Both the position numbers and the translations under genes were made by a program. A stretch of DNA of 64,000 nt from Streptomyces rubradiris (GTDB lineage Bacteria > Actinomycetota > Actinomycetes > Streptomycetales > Streptomycetaceae). The notes under the pieces were generated by a model, which worked only from the letters and a program-made list of their open reading frames with translations, did not search any database and was not told where the DNA came from. Position 1 is the stretch's first letter. Each line of letters opens with the position of its first letter. Shown here in pieces: positions 42,062-50,303 of this stretch. Where the stretch lies: assembly GCF_016860525.1 (NCBI RefSeq), contig NZ_BNEA01000015.1, positions 2,542,001-2,606,000 on the forward strand, in the 5' to 3' direction.

Positions 42062-42766
42062 CTACGGTGCCTCCTCGCCTCCCGCCCGCAACAGGCCGAG
42101 CGTCGACTCCAGTTCGGTCTGCAGGATGGCCGCCGCGGCCTCCGGATCGCCGGTGATGACGGCTTCGACCAGGCCCGTGTGGGTGTGGTCCCCGGTGCCG
42201 GGGTCGGTCTCGCGGAGGCTGGTGAGGTCCACGACGGCGATCAGGCCCTCGCGCAGGACGGGCACGAACTCGGTGAACAGGTCGGACAGGACCGGGTTGT
42301 GGGCGGCGGTGACCACGGCCACGTGCAGGGCGATGTCGGCCTCCACGAAGGCCGCGTCGTCGGCCGCGACGGCCGCGCGGCGGCCCTTGAGCGCGGCCCG
42401 CAGGGCGGTGACGTCCTCGGGGGTGCGGCGGCGCGCGGCGAGCCGGGCCGCCTGGACCTCGACGCCCATGCGGACCTCGTACACGTCGGTGACCGCGGCC
42501 CGGCGCAGCCGGGTGGGCCAGTCCTCGGCGGGCTCGGTGGCGATGACGAACACGCCGGCGCCGTGCCGGGCCCGGACCAGGCCCGCGCCGGCGAGGGCGC
42601 GCAGGGCCTCGCGGACCGTGGAGCGGCCCACCCCCAGCTCCTTGGCCAGCGTGGTCTCGCCGGGCAGCTTGCCGCCGACCGGCCAGTGTCCGGCCGCGAT
42701 CTGTTCGCGCAGGCGCTGCGCCGCCTGTTCGACCAACGGGCTGGGGCGGAGGGCGCCGAACGGCAT
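42062..42766 (-). CDS. FadR/GntR-family regulator with FCD domain
   Basis: 234 residues from ATG 42766 (MPFGALRPSPLVEQAAQRL). An upstream extension to 42856 would run over the promoter and into the leuA leader gene and is rejected. Winged HTH: KLPGETTLAKELGVGRSTVREALRALAGAGLV. The C-terminal FCD domain has metal-binding type His residues (DIALHVAVVTAAHN). Divergent from the leuA leader. TTGTC(C/T)GAG occurs twice between them (42780-42788, 42818-42826) and may be its operator. Confidence 0.88.
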   Translation of the reverse strand: MPFGALRPSPLVEQAAQRLREQIAAGHWPVGGKLPGETTLAKELGVGRSTVREALRALAGAGLVRARHGAGVFVIATEPAEDWPTRLRRAAVTDVYEVRMGVEVQAARLAARRRTPEDVTALRAALKGRRAAVAADDAAFVEADIALHVAVVTAAHNPVLSDLFTEFVPVLREGLIAVVDLTSLRETDPGTGDHTHTGLVEAVITGDPEAAAAILQTELESTLGLLRAGGEEAP

Positions 42767-42854
42767 GGGGGTCACCAACTTGTCCGAGAGGTGCGGGTGT
42801 TGCCCGACGATTCTCACTTGTCTGAGGAGCTGAGGAGTGGATAGCGTACCCCGC

Positions 42855-42899
42855 ATGTTCCGCGGTCTGCTTCTTCTCGGCTGCCGCGGCGGGGTCTGA
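42855..42899 (+). CDS. leuA leader peptide, Leu-rich
   Basis: Fourteen codons, [14 protein letters not shown] then TGA. Four consecutive Leu codons (CTG CTT CTT CTC) include two CTT codons, rare in Streptomyces. The leader stops 73 bp before leuA, and a long GC-rich hairpin follows directly. This is the layout of ribosome-mediated attenuation by leucyl-tRNA supply. It overlaps only noncoding sequence once the GntR start is placed at 42766. Confidence 0.8.
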   Translation: MFRGLLLLGCRGGV

Positions 42900-42902
42900 C
42901 GC

Positions 42903-42939
42903 GACCGGCGCCCCGCCGCGGGGCTCCGCGCTGCCGGTC
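42903..42939 (+). terminator. leuA attenuator hairpin
   Basis: Outer arms GACCGGC (42903-42909) and GCCGGTC (42933-42939); inner stem GCCCC/GGGGC (42910-42914, 42920-42924). It begins 4 bases after the leader stop and ends 33 bases before the leuA ATG. Confidence 0.7.
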
Positions 42940-42972
42940 ACCTTCCGACCGAGCCGAAGGCCACAGCCGACG

Positions 42973-44658
42973 ATGACCACCGCCCCCGCCGTCTGGGATC
43001 CGCAGCGGCCGAGCCGCATGCCGTACCACCGTTACCGCCCCTACCAGGACCGCGTGCACGTCCCCGCCGGGGACCGCCGCTGGCCCTCCGCCCGTATCGA
43101 GCGCGCCCCGCTGTGGGTCCCCGTCGACCTGCGCGACGGCAACCAGGCGCTCGCCGAACCGATGGACACCCCCCGCAAGCGCCGCTTCTTCGACCTGCTG
43201 GTGGCGACCGGTTTCAAGGAGATCGAGGTCGGCTACCCCTCCGCGAGCCGGACGGACTTCGACTTCGTACGGCACCTCGTGGCGGACGGGGCCGTACCGG
43301 ACGACGTGACGCCCGTGGTGTTCACGCCCGCCCGGACCGACCTGATCGACCGGACCTTCGACGCGATCGCCGGGCTGCCCCGGACGGTCGTGCACCTGTA
43401 CATCGCGACCTCGCCGGTGTGGCGGGACGTGGTGCTCGGGCGGGGCCGGGACGAGGTGTGGCGCACCGTGCGGGAGGCGGCCGGGCACATGGCCCGGCGG
43501 GCCGGCAACGCCCCCGGCGTCCGCTTCCAGTTCTCCCCCGAGACCTTCAACCTCACCGAACCCGACTTCGTGCTCGAACTGTGCGACGGGCTCACCGAGT
43601 TGTGGGACGCGAGCCCCGACCGGCCGGTGATCCACAACCTGCCGGCCACGGTGGAGATCGCCACCCCGAACGTCTACGCCGACCAGGTCGAGTACATCCA
43701 CCGCAACCTGTCCCGCCGCGGCTCCGTCATCCTCTCCGTCCACCCGCACAACGACCGCGGTACGGGCGTCGCCTGCGCCGAACTCGCCGTGCTGGCCGGG
43801 GCGCAGCGGGTGGAGGGCTGCCTCTTCGGCAACGGCGAGCGCACCGGTAACGTCGACCTGGTGACCCTGGCCCTCAACCTCTACACCCAGGGGGTCGACC
43901 CGATGGTGGACTTCGGCGACATCGACGCCGTACGGGAGACGGTGGAGCACTGCAACCGGCTGCCCGTGCACCCCCGGCACCCGTACGCCGGCGAGCTGGT
44001 CCACACCGCCTTCTCCGGCACCCACCAGGACGCCATCAGCAAGGGGCTCGCCCACCACGCCCGGCGGGCGGCCGAGGCGGGGCTGAGCGAGCGGGAGGCG
44101 CCCTGGGAGGTGCCGTACCTGCCCGTCGACCCGGCCGACCTCGGGCGGTCCTACGAGGCGGTGATCCGCGTCAACTCCCAGTCCGGCAAGGGCGGGATGG
44201 CGTACCTGCTGAGCCAGTACGCGGGGATCGACCTGCCGCCGGACATGCGGCCGGAGTTCGCCCGGATCGTGCAGGAGGCGACGGACGACAGCGGGCGGGA
44301 GGCCACCCCGAAGGAGCTGTACGAGCTGTTCCGGGCGGCCTATCTGACCGAGGGCGCGGTACGGCTGCACGCCTGGTCCGCGCACGAGGAGGCGCCCGGC
44401 GTCCACCGCTTCGTGGGCACGCTGGAGGCCGGCGACCGCGTCGGCGACCACGAGGGCACCGGCGCCTGCGTGGCGACCGCGTTCGCCGACGCGCTGGCCG
44501 GGGCCGGTCTGGCGGTGCGGATCCTGGACTTCACCCAGGGTCCGGCGGCGGCCTTCGCCAAGTGCCGGGTCGCCGGGGTCACGGCCTGGGGCGCGGGCAC
44601 GGGACCGTCGGCCACGGTGCGGGCGGTGCTGTCCGCGGTGAACCGGGCGGTGCGATGA
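42973..44658 (+). CDS. leuA: 2-isopropylmalate synthase
   Basis: 561 residues. Catalytic barrel: [31 protein letters not shown] and metal ligands in [11 protein letters not shown], followed by [19 protein letters not shown]. The C-terminal LeuA regulatory (dimer) domain is shorter than usual. It condenses acetyl-CoA with 2-oxoisovalerate, the first leucine-specific step. The protein differs clearly from the housekeeping Streptomyces LeuA as remembered (N-terminus [18 protein letters not shown]), so it may be a second copy (leuA2-like). Stop overlaps the next ATG. Confidence 0.92.
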   Translation: MTTAPAVWDPQRPSRMPYHRYRPYQDRVHVPAGDRRWPSARIERAPLWVPVDLRDGNQALAEPMDTPRKRRFFDLLVATGFKEIEVGYPSASRTDFDFVRHLVADGAVPDDVTPVVFTPARTDLIDRTFDAIAGLPRTVVHLYIATSPVWRDVVLGRGRDEVWRTVREAAGHMARRAGNAPGVRFQFSPETFNLTEPDFVLELCDGLTELWDASPDRPVIHNLPATVEIATPNVYADQVEYIHRNLSRRGSVILSVHPHNDRGTGVACAELAVLAGAQRVEGCLFGNGERTGNVDLVTLALNLYTQGVDPMVDFGDIDAVRETVEHCNRLPVHPRHPYAGELVHTAFSGTHQDAISKGLAHHARRAAEAGLSEREAPWEVPYLPVDPADLGRSYEAVIRVNSQSGKGGMAYLLSQYAGIDLPPDMRPEFARIVQEATDDSGREATPKELYELFRAAYLTEGAVRLHAWSAHEEAPGVHRFVGTLEAGDRVGDHEGTGACVATAFADALAGAGLAVRILDFTQGPAAAFAKCRVAGVTAWGAGTGPSATVRAVLSAVNRAVR

Positions 44659-45437
44659 ACGAGGTACTGCGCGCCGAGGACGTCCACGTCGTCCGGGACG
44701 GGCGGCCCCTGCTCCAGGAGGTGTCGCTGACCGTGCGGGCCGGGGAGCACTGGGCACTGCTCGGCCCCAACGGCGCGGGCAAGTCCACGCTGCTCGGGCT
44801 GCTCGGCGCGGTGGTGCACCCGACCCGGGGCACGGTGGAGGTGCTCGGGCACCGGCTGGGCCGGGTGGATCTGCGGCAGCTGCGGACACTGGTCGGACAC
44901 GTCAACCCGCGCCATCCGCTGACCTCGCCGCTGCGGGTACGGGACGTGGTGCTGACCGGCGCGACGAACTCCGTGGAGCCTGTTCCCCGGTGGCGGCCCA
45001 CCCCCGAGCAGCGGGAGCGGGCCGAGGCGCTGCTGGCCACGCTGGGGCTGGACGCGCTGCGGGACGCGCGGTGGCCGACGCTGTCGCAGGGGCAGCGCGG
45101 CCGGACGCTGATCGCGCGGGCGCTGATGCCCGAGCCGCGGCTGCTGCTCCTGGACGAGCCGGCGACCGGCCTGGACCTGCCCGGCCGGGAGCTGCTGATC
45201 GAGGCCCTGGAGTCGCTGCGGGCGGAGCGTCCGGAGCTGGCGACGGTGCTGGTCACGCACCATCTGGAGGAGTTGCCGGCGGGCACCACGCACGCCGTGC
45301 TGCTGCGCGAGGGGCGGGTACTGGCCTCGGGTCCGGTGGGCTCGGTGCTCACCGGCGACCAGGTCGGCGCGTGCTTCGGGCTGCCGCTGACGCTCCAGCG
45401 GCACGAGGGCCGCTGGAGCGTGCGGATCAGGCGGTGA
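44655..45437 (+). CDS. ABC transporter ATPase, orphan, coupled to leuA
   Basis: 260 residues from an ATG overlapping the leuA stop (ATGA). Walker [15 protein letters not shown], signature [15 protein letters not shown] (Gln in place of Gly at the second position), Walker [13 protein letters not shown], switch His in VTHHLEELP. Similar to single ATPases of the ModF/YlmA kind. No permease or binding protein is encoded nearby, so it either serves distant partners or has a non-transport role. Confidence 0.88.
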   Translation: MNEVLRAEDVHVVRDGRPLLQEVSLTVRAGEHWALLGPNGAGKSTLLGLLGAVVHPTRGTVEVLGHRLGRVDLRQLRTLVGHVNPRHPLTSPLRVRDVVLTGATNSVEPVPRWRPTPEQRERAEALLATLGLDALRDARWPTLSQGQRGRTLIARALMPEPRLLLLDEPATGLDLPGRELLIEALESLRAERPELATVLVTHHLEELPAGTTHAVLLREGRVLASGPVGSVLTGDQVGACFGLPLTLQRHEGRWSVRIRR

Positions 45438-45443
45438 CGGGGT

Positions 45444-45491
45444 GACGGCAGGGGGTGCCCGGTCCGTGCGGGACGGGCACCCCCTGCCGTC
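45444..45491. terminator. Strong convergent terminator between ABC ATPase and cabB-like gene
   Basis: Perfect 18-bp arms (45444-45461 and 45474-45491) with a 12-base loop, between stop codons of convergent genes. Confidence 0.92.
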
Positions 45492-45497
45492 CCGGGG

Positions 45498-45710
45498 TCA
45501 CTTGTTCAGGTAGGCCCAGAACTCGTCGAACGACAGGACCTTGTCGCCGTCGAGGTCACGGGACTTGATGATGGCCTCCGCGACCGTCTCGGTGACGTTC
45601 CAGTCGCCCTCCTGTGCCAGGGCGGACTTGAACTCCGCGGCGGTTATGAAACCGTCACCGTCCGCGTCCATCCGCTGGAACTGCTTGCGTGCTTCCTCGA
45701 TGTCCGCCAC
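45498..45710 (-). CDS. cabB: EF-hand calcium-binding protein, CabB-like
   Basis: 70 residues from GTG 45710 (MADIEEARKQFQRMDADGDG). It has two EF-hand loops: DADGDGFITAAEF and DLDGDKVLSFDEF, with all Ca2+-coordinating positions filled by acidic or polar residues. GGGGCGG supports this start; ten more codons upstream are open. Size and sequence match the small CabB protein of S. coelicolor as remembered. Cytoplasmic calcium buffer or sensor; target unknown. Confidence 0.85.
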   Translation of the reverse strand: MADIEEARKQFQRMDADGDGFITAAEFKSALAQEGDWNVTETVAEAIIKSRDLDGDKVLSFDEFWAYLNK

Positions 45711-45769
45711 CGATCCGCCCCTTTTGCTCGTGTTTCTCATGCCGTGCTGGCGTACTGACGCTGGTCAGA

Positions 45770-46681
45770 TTAACGGCCCGCACGAGCGCGGAGTGCGTCG
45801 ACCACCCACGCGAAGTCCTCGGTGTGCGGCGGGGCGGGCTGCCGGTTCACCACGGCGAGCAGGTGCCGGTAGCGGGCCACGCGCTCGTCGAAGCCGGCCG
45901 TCATGCGCTCCAGCACCCCGGCCCGGTCGGCGTCGCCGAACAGGTCGTCCAGCACCTCCTCGGCGCCGGGGCCCGTGGGGTCGACGCCGCGCTCCCGGGC
46001 CGGCCCCACCAGCTCCACGAGCCGCTTGGCGAACCACAGGGACCGCCCGCCCGGCTCGCCGGGCCTGCGGTCGGCCGCGTTGAACTCGACGGCCCGGCGC
46101 ATCTGCGCCCGGAACCCCGGGTCCTGGAGCATCTCGGCCAGCTCCACCCAGGCGTCGACCTCCTCGGGCGTGGGGTCCTCGGCCAGGTGGACGGCGGTGC
46201 GCCGGATCCGCTCCCGGATGTCGGGGTCCACGGTGTCCAGTCCGTGCAGCGTCTCCGCCACGAACTCCTCCATGATCCGCTGCCGTTCGGCGGCGGACAG
46301 TCGCGCGAGCTTGTTCACGAGCGTCATCTCCTCTGCTTCGGAGCCCCGGCGGGCCACGGTCGACAGCACCGCGCGGGTCACCTTCAGCGACCGGATCCGC
46401 GCGTCCAGCGCCGCCACGTGCGTGGCCGCGACCTCCGCCACGGTCCGCTCGCCGGCCAGCACCGTGCGCACCTCGTCCAGGCCGAGCCCGAGTTCGCGCA
46501 GGGTGCGGATCAGCTCCAGCCGGGCCGCGCTCCCGGCGTCGTAGAGCCGGTAACCGCCGGCCGAGCGGGTCACCGGGGTGAGCACGCCCTCGTCGGACCA
46601 GTAGCGGATGGTGCGCACGCCCGTCCCGGTGGCCCGGGCCAGCTCGCCGATGGTGAACAGCCTGGTGCCGTCGTCGTTCAT
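45770..46681 (-). CDS. MerR-family transcriptional regulator
   Basis: 303 residues from ATG 46681 (MNDDGTRLFTIGELARATG). The N-terminal MerR HTH and wing (GVRTIRYWSDEGVLTPVTRSAGGYRLYD) is followed by LGLGLDEVRTVLAG and a coiled-coil dimer helix. A long C-terminal helical ligand domain lacks the metal-binding Cys pattern, so a small organic ligand is more likely than a metal. Divergent from the truncated GNAT gene; 52 bp separate the starts. Confidence 0.9.
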   Translation of the reverse strand: MNDDGTRLFTIGELARATGTGVRTIRYWSDEGVLTPVTRSAGGYRLYDAGSAARLELIRTLRELGLGLDEVRTVLAGERTVAEVAATHVAALDARIRSLKVTRAVLSTVARRGSEAEEMTLVNKLARLSAAERQRIMEEFVAETLHGLDTVDPDIRERIRRTAVHLAEDPTPEEVDAWVELAEMLQDPGFRAQMRRAVEFNAADRRPGEPGGRSLWFAKRLVELVGPARERGVDPTGPGAEEVLDDLFGDADRAGVLERMTAGFDERVARYRHLLAVVNRQPAPPHTEDFAWVVDALRARAGR

Positions 46682-46733
46682 GTCTGGGAGTCTGGGCCCT
46701 CCAGCGGGTGGAGACTCAAGGGGGTACGGGGCC

Positions 46734-47232
46734 GTGGGAACCTTGCGGGACGTTCTCGACGCGGCGGCAGCGGGGCGCTTCCAGCCGGCGGACGGCACCA
46801 CGACGGTGCTGCCGCAGCCCACGCCCCGGGACGCCGGGGTGCTGTCCTTCACCGCGCACACGGTGGTCTTCACCGACGAGGACGCGGACTGGGTGTACCA
46901 GACCCTGCGTTCGGTGGACTCCGACCCGCTGGCCGCGTCGATGAGCCCGCGCTTCCTGACGGCCCTGCTGGACCGGACCGGGCGCACGGCCGAGACGATC
47001 GACGCGGTTCCGGTGGCCGACCCGCTGCCGGGCGAGCCGTCGTGCGCGCTGCGCGAGATCGAGGACCCGGCGCAGCCCCGGATCGCCTACGCCCGGCACC
47101 GCCGGGACGGGGTGCGGGCCTGGGCCACCGACGGCGGAGCACTGGCGCTGGGGCGCGGGGTCGCCGGGCGGCCGCGGCGCCTTGCCGTCCGCCTGGGAAG
47201 CGGTGGGCTTGATGCCGGTCGGCCGGTGGCGG
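46734..47232 (+). pseudogene. Truncated GNAT-type acetyltransferase gene
   Basis: Starts at GTG 46734 (MGTLRDVLDAAAAGRFQPADG) and reads well through FTAHTVVFTDEDADWVYQTL and ALREIEDPAQPRIAYARHRRDG to LALGRGVAGR near 47170. The acetyl-CoA-binding core (V/I-x-x-x-x-R-x-x-G-x-A/G), expected next, is missing. A plausible C-terminal end, AWEAVGLMPVGRWRLPVG, appears in another frame at about 47188-47241. The in-frame reading instead runs on as nonsense into the opposite-strand gene. Interpreted as a deletion plus frameshift; a real short protein cannot be excluded. Confidence 0.65.
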
Positions 47233-47736
47233 CTACCGGTCGGCGACGCGCATTTCGAACCATGTGGTCTTGCCGCGGGGCAGCAGGTCCACGCCCCAGC
47301 GGTCGGACAGCTTGTCCACCAGGGTCAGGCCGCGGCCGCTGACGTCGGTCTCCTGGACCGGCAGCAGGCAGGGCAGGGCGCGCGAGGGATCGCGGACCTC
47401 CACCCGGATCCAGCCGGGGCGGCGCCGCATGCGCAGGCCGAAGACGCGGGCGCCGGTGTGCCGTACGGCGTTGCCGACGAGTTCCGACACCAGCAGCACG
47501 GCGTCCTCGGCCAGTCGGGGGCTGAGCCGCCAGATGTCCAGGACCACGACCTGGGCGAGCCGGCGGGCGCTGGCGGCGGATTCCGGGCGGGACGGCAGCG
47601 GGACCTCCGCCTCCGTCGGGTCTCCGAACAGTTCGAGCGCTTTGAGCGCTTGTTCGTCCGCGATCGCGGGCGACCAGCGTGCCGCGGCTGCGCGGCCGTG
47701 TCCCCGCGGCTGTTCGTTGCCCTCCAGCCCCGCCAT
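47233..47736 (-). CDS. RsbW-like ATP-binding protein (HATPase_c)
   Basis: 167 residues from ATG 47736 (MAGLEGNEQPRG). Single GHKL ATPase domain: N box LVSELVGNAVRHTGARV, G1-like DPSRALP, and G2 SGRGLTLVDKLSDRWGVD. Streptomyces encode many of these as anti-sigma-like or kinase-like regulators of sigma factors and of anti-anti-sigma partners. No partner is adjacent. The stop codon is embedded in the decayed GNAT gene's 3' end. Confidence 0.88.
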   Translation of the reverse strand: MAGLEGNEQPRGHGRAAAARWSPAIADEQALKALELFGDPTEAEVPLPSRPESAASARRLAQVVVLDIWRLSPRLAEDAVLLVSELVGNAVRHTGARVFGLRMRRRPGWIRVEVRDPSRALPCLLPVQETDVSGRGLTLVDKLSDRWGVDLLPRGKTTWFEMRVADR

Positions 47737-48055
47737 GTCCCCATGATGGCCGTCCGGAGCCGTCTTGGGGGGCGTTCCGGAGGAATACCCCCGCCGGGCA
47801 TCCTCGATCCGGCCCTGTCCGGGGGCATATGCCGGAGGCCTGAAAAAGTCCGACAGGGCCCCGCTGACCTGCGGCGACGGCTCACTTTCCGGCAAGCGTC
47901 GGACTCCCTCGGCGGCGCGGTTCCAGGGCTGCCCCAAGGCTCCCACAAACCGCCCCAACGAGGGACTCGGGAATCAGACAACCCGTCAATCGACCGGCTC
48001 ACGGACGGGCCGGCGGGGCGGGACACGCCCGTCCCACCGGCCGTTCGCCGATCCG
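47737..48055. other. Intergenic region between RsbW-like and enoyl-CoA hydratase genes
   Basis: 319 bp with no convincing gene. It holds a perfect 9-bp inverted repeat GGCCCTGTC/GACAGGGCC (47811-47819, 47852-47860) around CATATGCC and a T/A-run (TGAAAAAG), about 75-125 bp upstream of the RsbW-like start. This is a candidate promoter/operator region. The hydratase gene ends at 48056 without an obvious hairpin. Confidence 0.5.
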
Positions 48056-48823
48056 TCAGACGAACTTCGCCTTGCCCGGGCCCTCCTCCACGAAGCTGCG
48101 CATGCCCCGCTCGCGGTCCTCGGTGGCGAACAGGCCCGCGAACCAGTTCCGTTCCACGGCGAGCCCGGTGTCGATGCCGGTCTCCAGGCCGGTGTCGACC
48201 GACTCCTTGGCCGCGCGCAGCGCGATCGCCGGGCCCTTGGCGAGCCGCGCGGCCCAGGCGTGCGCCTGCTCGTACACCTCGGCGGCCGGGACGACCCGGT
48301 CCACCAGACCGAGCGACAGCGCCTCCTCGGCCCCCACCTGGCGGCCCGTGAAGATGAGGTCCTTGGCCCGCGAGGGGCCGATCAGCCGGGGCAGCCGCTG
48401 GGTGCCGCCGGCGCCCGGGATCAGTCCGAGCAGGATCTCGGGCTGGCCGAGCTTGGCGTTGTCGGCGGCGATGCGGTAGTCCGCGCACAGGGCCAGTTCG
48501 CAGCCGCCGCCGAGGGCGTAGCCGGTGACGGCGGCGACGACGGGCTTGGGGATGCGGGCGACGGCGGTGAACGCGTCCTGGAGGGCACGGGCGCGCCGGA
48601 TCATCCCGGCGTGGTCCATGTCCTGCATCTCCTTGATGTCCGCGCCCGCCGCGAACACCCGCTCGCCGCCGTAGAGGACCACGGCGCGTACCTCGTCCCG
48701 GCGGCCGGCCTCCTCGGCGAGCTCCTTCAGCCGGTCCTGGGTGGCGATGTCCAGCGCGTTCATCGGCGGCCGGTCCAGCCGCAGGGTGCCGACGCCTTCG
48801 GCGACTTCGAGAGTGACGGTCAT
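48056..48823 (-). CDS. Enoyl-CoA hydratase/isomerase family protein
   Basis: 255 residues from ATG 48823 (MTVTLEVAEGVGTLRLDRPPMNALD). Crotonase fold: the oxyanion segments FAAGADIKEMQ and GYALGGGCELALCAD, with both catalytic glutamates present (CELAL and QPEILLGLIPGAGG). Expected to hydrate 2-enoyl-CoA in fatty-acid or aromatic breakdown. Stands alone, without adjacent beta-oxidation genes. Confidence 0.93.
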   Translation of the reverse strand: MTVTLEVAEGVGTLRLDRPPMNALDIATQDRLKELAEEAGRRDEVRAVVLYGGERVFAAGADIKEMQDMDHAGMIRRARALQDAFTAVARIPKPVVAAVTGYALGGGCELALCADYRIAADNAKLGQPEILLGLIPGAGGTQRLPRLIGPSRAKDLIFTGRQVGAEEALSLGLVDRVVPAAEVYEQAHAWAARLAKGPAIALRAAKESVDTGLETGIDTGLAVERNWFAGLFATEDRERGMRSFVEEGPGKAKFV

Positions 48824-48851
48824 AGGGCTCAGGTTAACGGGCACTAACGCG

Positions 48852-48890
48852 GACGGACCCGGTGCCGTAGGTCACAGCACCGGGCCCGTC
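48852..48890 (-). terminator. Terminator after the first L,D-transpeptidase gene
   Basis: 14-bp arms (48852-48865, 48877-48890) with one G-U pair, 15 bp beyond the stop. Confidence 0.8.
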
Positions 48891-48904
48891 GCATCACTCA
48901 AGGC

Positions 48905-50128
48905 TCACTTCTTCCATTCCGCCCAGGACATGTTCCAGCCGTTGAGGCCGTTGTCCGGGGCCACCGTGCGGTCGTGGGAGTTCTTGACGATCACCACGTC
49001 ACCGATGATCGAGTGGTTGAAGAACCAGGCCGCCGGGACGGAGCTGTCGTAGCCGCCGCGCACGTCGCGCAGGCCCACGCAGCCGTGGCTGGCGTTGTAG
49101 TTGCCGAAGGCGCCGCCGCCCCAGTAGTTGCCGTGCAGGAAGGTGCCGGAGGTGGTCAGGCGGATGGCGTGCGGGACGTCCTTGATGTCGTACTCGCCGC
49201 CGTAGCCGACGGTCTCGCCGTTCATGCGGGTGACGGTGAGCTTCTCGCTCATGACCATCTGGCCGTTCCAGGTGTCGTAGCCGGGCTTGCCGGTGGTGAC
49301 CGGGATGGTCTTGACGACCTTGCCGTCCTGGGTGACCTTCATCGTGTGCTTGGCCGCGTCCACGATGGAGACCTGGTTGCGGCCGATGGTGAACTTCACG
49401 GTCTTGCGCTGCTTGCCGTAGACGCCGTCGCGGCCCTCGACGCCGTCCAGGCCGAGGTCGACGGTGACCTTGGTGCCGGGCTTCCAGTACTTCTCGGGGC
49501 GGAAGTCCAGGCGGTCGTTGCCGAACCAGTGGCCCTCGACCTCCACGGCCGGCTCGGTCTTGATGCGGATGGCCTTCTCGACGTCCTCGGGATGCGTGAT
49601 GCCCCGGGTGAAGCGTATGGAGAACGGCATGCCGACGCCGACGGTGGAGCCGTCCTCGGGCGTGAAGTAGCCCATGAAGGTGTTCTTCGGCGTCAGCGTG
49701 GTGAACGTGGAGTCCTCGGCGGCCCGGCGGCCCGCGGAGTCCTCGGCGACCGCGTGCACCGAGTACCTGGTGCCTGCGGCCAGATGCGTCGACGGCGTCC
49801 AGGACGCGCCGCCCGCGCCGATGGCGCCCTCGACCTCGACGCCCTTCTCGTCCTTGACGGTGACCTCGGTCAGCTTGCCGCCGGTGACGCCGACCTTCAG
49901 GGTGCCGCTGGTGTCCACGCCGGTGGCGCCGGCCTTGGGCGCGATGCTCACCGCGGCCGTGGACTGCGCGTCCTTCCCGTCCCCCTTGCCCTTCCCCGCG
50001 CCGGAACCGGCCCCGGAGTCTCCGCCTCCGCCGCACGCGGCGAGCGACAGCACCAGGGCCCCGGCTATCAGCGCCAGTCCCCTACGGCCCCGCCGCCCCC
50101 GATTCGACGCCCCCGGTACAGGCCGCAT
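48905..50128 (-). CDS. Lipoprotein L,D-transpeptidase (Ig-like domains + YkuD)
   Basis: 407 residues from ATG 50128 (MRPVPGASNRGRRGRR); a TTG two codons upstream is possible. The lipobox LSLAACGG anchors it. Two bacterial Ig-like regions (about 60-260) precede the YkuD catalytic domain with HGNYWGGGAFGNYNASHGCVGL (catalytic Cys in SHGC). It forms 3-3 cross-links in peptidoglycan, as for mycobacterial LdtMt2-type enzymes. It follows a paralogue of the same length by 175 bp. Confidence 0.95.
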   Translation of the reverse strand: MRPVPGASNRGRRGRRGLALIAGALVLSLAACGGGGDSGAGSGAGKGKGDGKDAQSTAAVSIAPKAGATGVDTSGTLKVGVTGGKLTEVTVKDEKGVEVEGAIGAGGASWTPSTHLAAGTRYSVHAVAEDSAGRRAAEDSTFTTLTPKNTFMGYFTPEDGSTVGVGMPFSIRFTRGITHPEDVEKAIRIKTEPAVEVEGHWFGNDRLDFRPEKYWKPGTKVTVDLGLDGVEGRDGVYGKQRKTVKFTIGRNQVSIVDAAKHTMKVTQDGKVVKTIPVTTGKPGYDTWNGQMVMSEKLTVTRMNGETVGYGGEYDIKDVPHAIRLTTSGTFLHGNYWGGGAFGNYNASHGCVGLRDVRGGYDSSVPAAWFFNHSIIGDVVIVKNSHDRTVAPDNGLNGWNMSWAEWKK

Positions 50129-50303
50129 GTTCAAGTTGTTCTCCCCTCGCCGGACCAGGCATGACCCGGCCCGCTCCCCACCACTCATGTGCGCGCATAT
50201 TAACTGCCTGGATGCACGCCAGGCGCGGGGTGAACGTCACCGTTCCGTCGCAGATTCCCCCCGCGACCTGCACCTCGGCCGCCGGGCCCCCCTCACCGCG
50301 CCG

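Noticed and set aside
42767..42856. 30-codon N-terminal extension of the GntR regulator
   Set aside because: It would cover the divergent promoter and overlap the leuA leader; conserved family sequence starts at the ATG at 42766.
47182..48351. Long plus-strand frame starting near the GNAT remnant and crossing two genes
   Set aside because: Only its first 18 codons resemble a GNAT C-terminus; the rest is antisense to the RsbW-like and hydratase genes.
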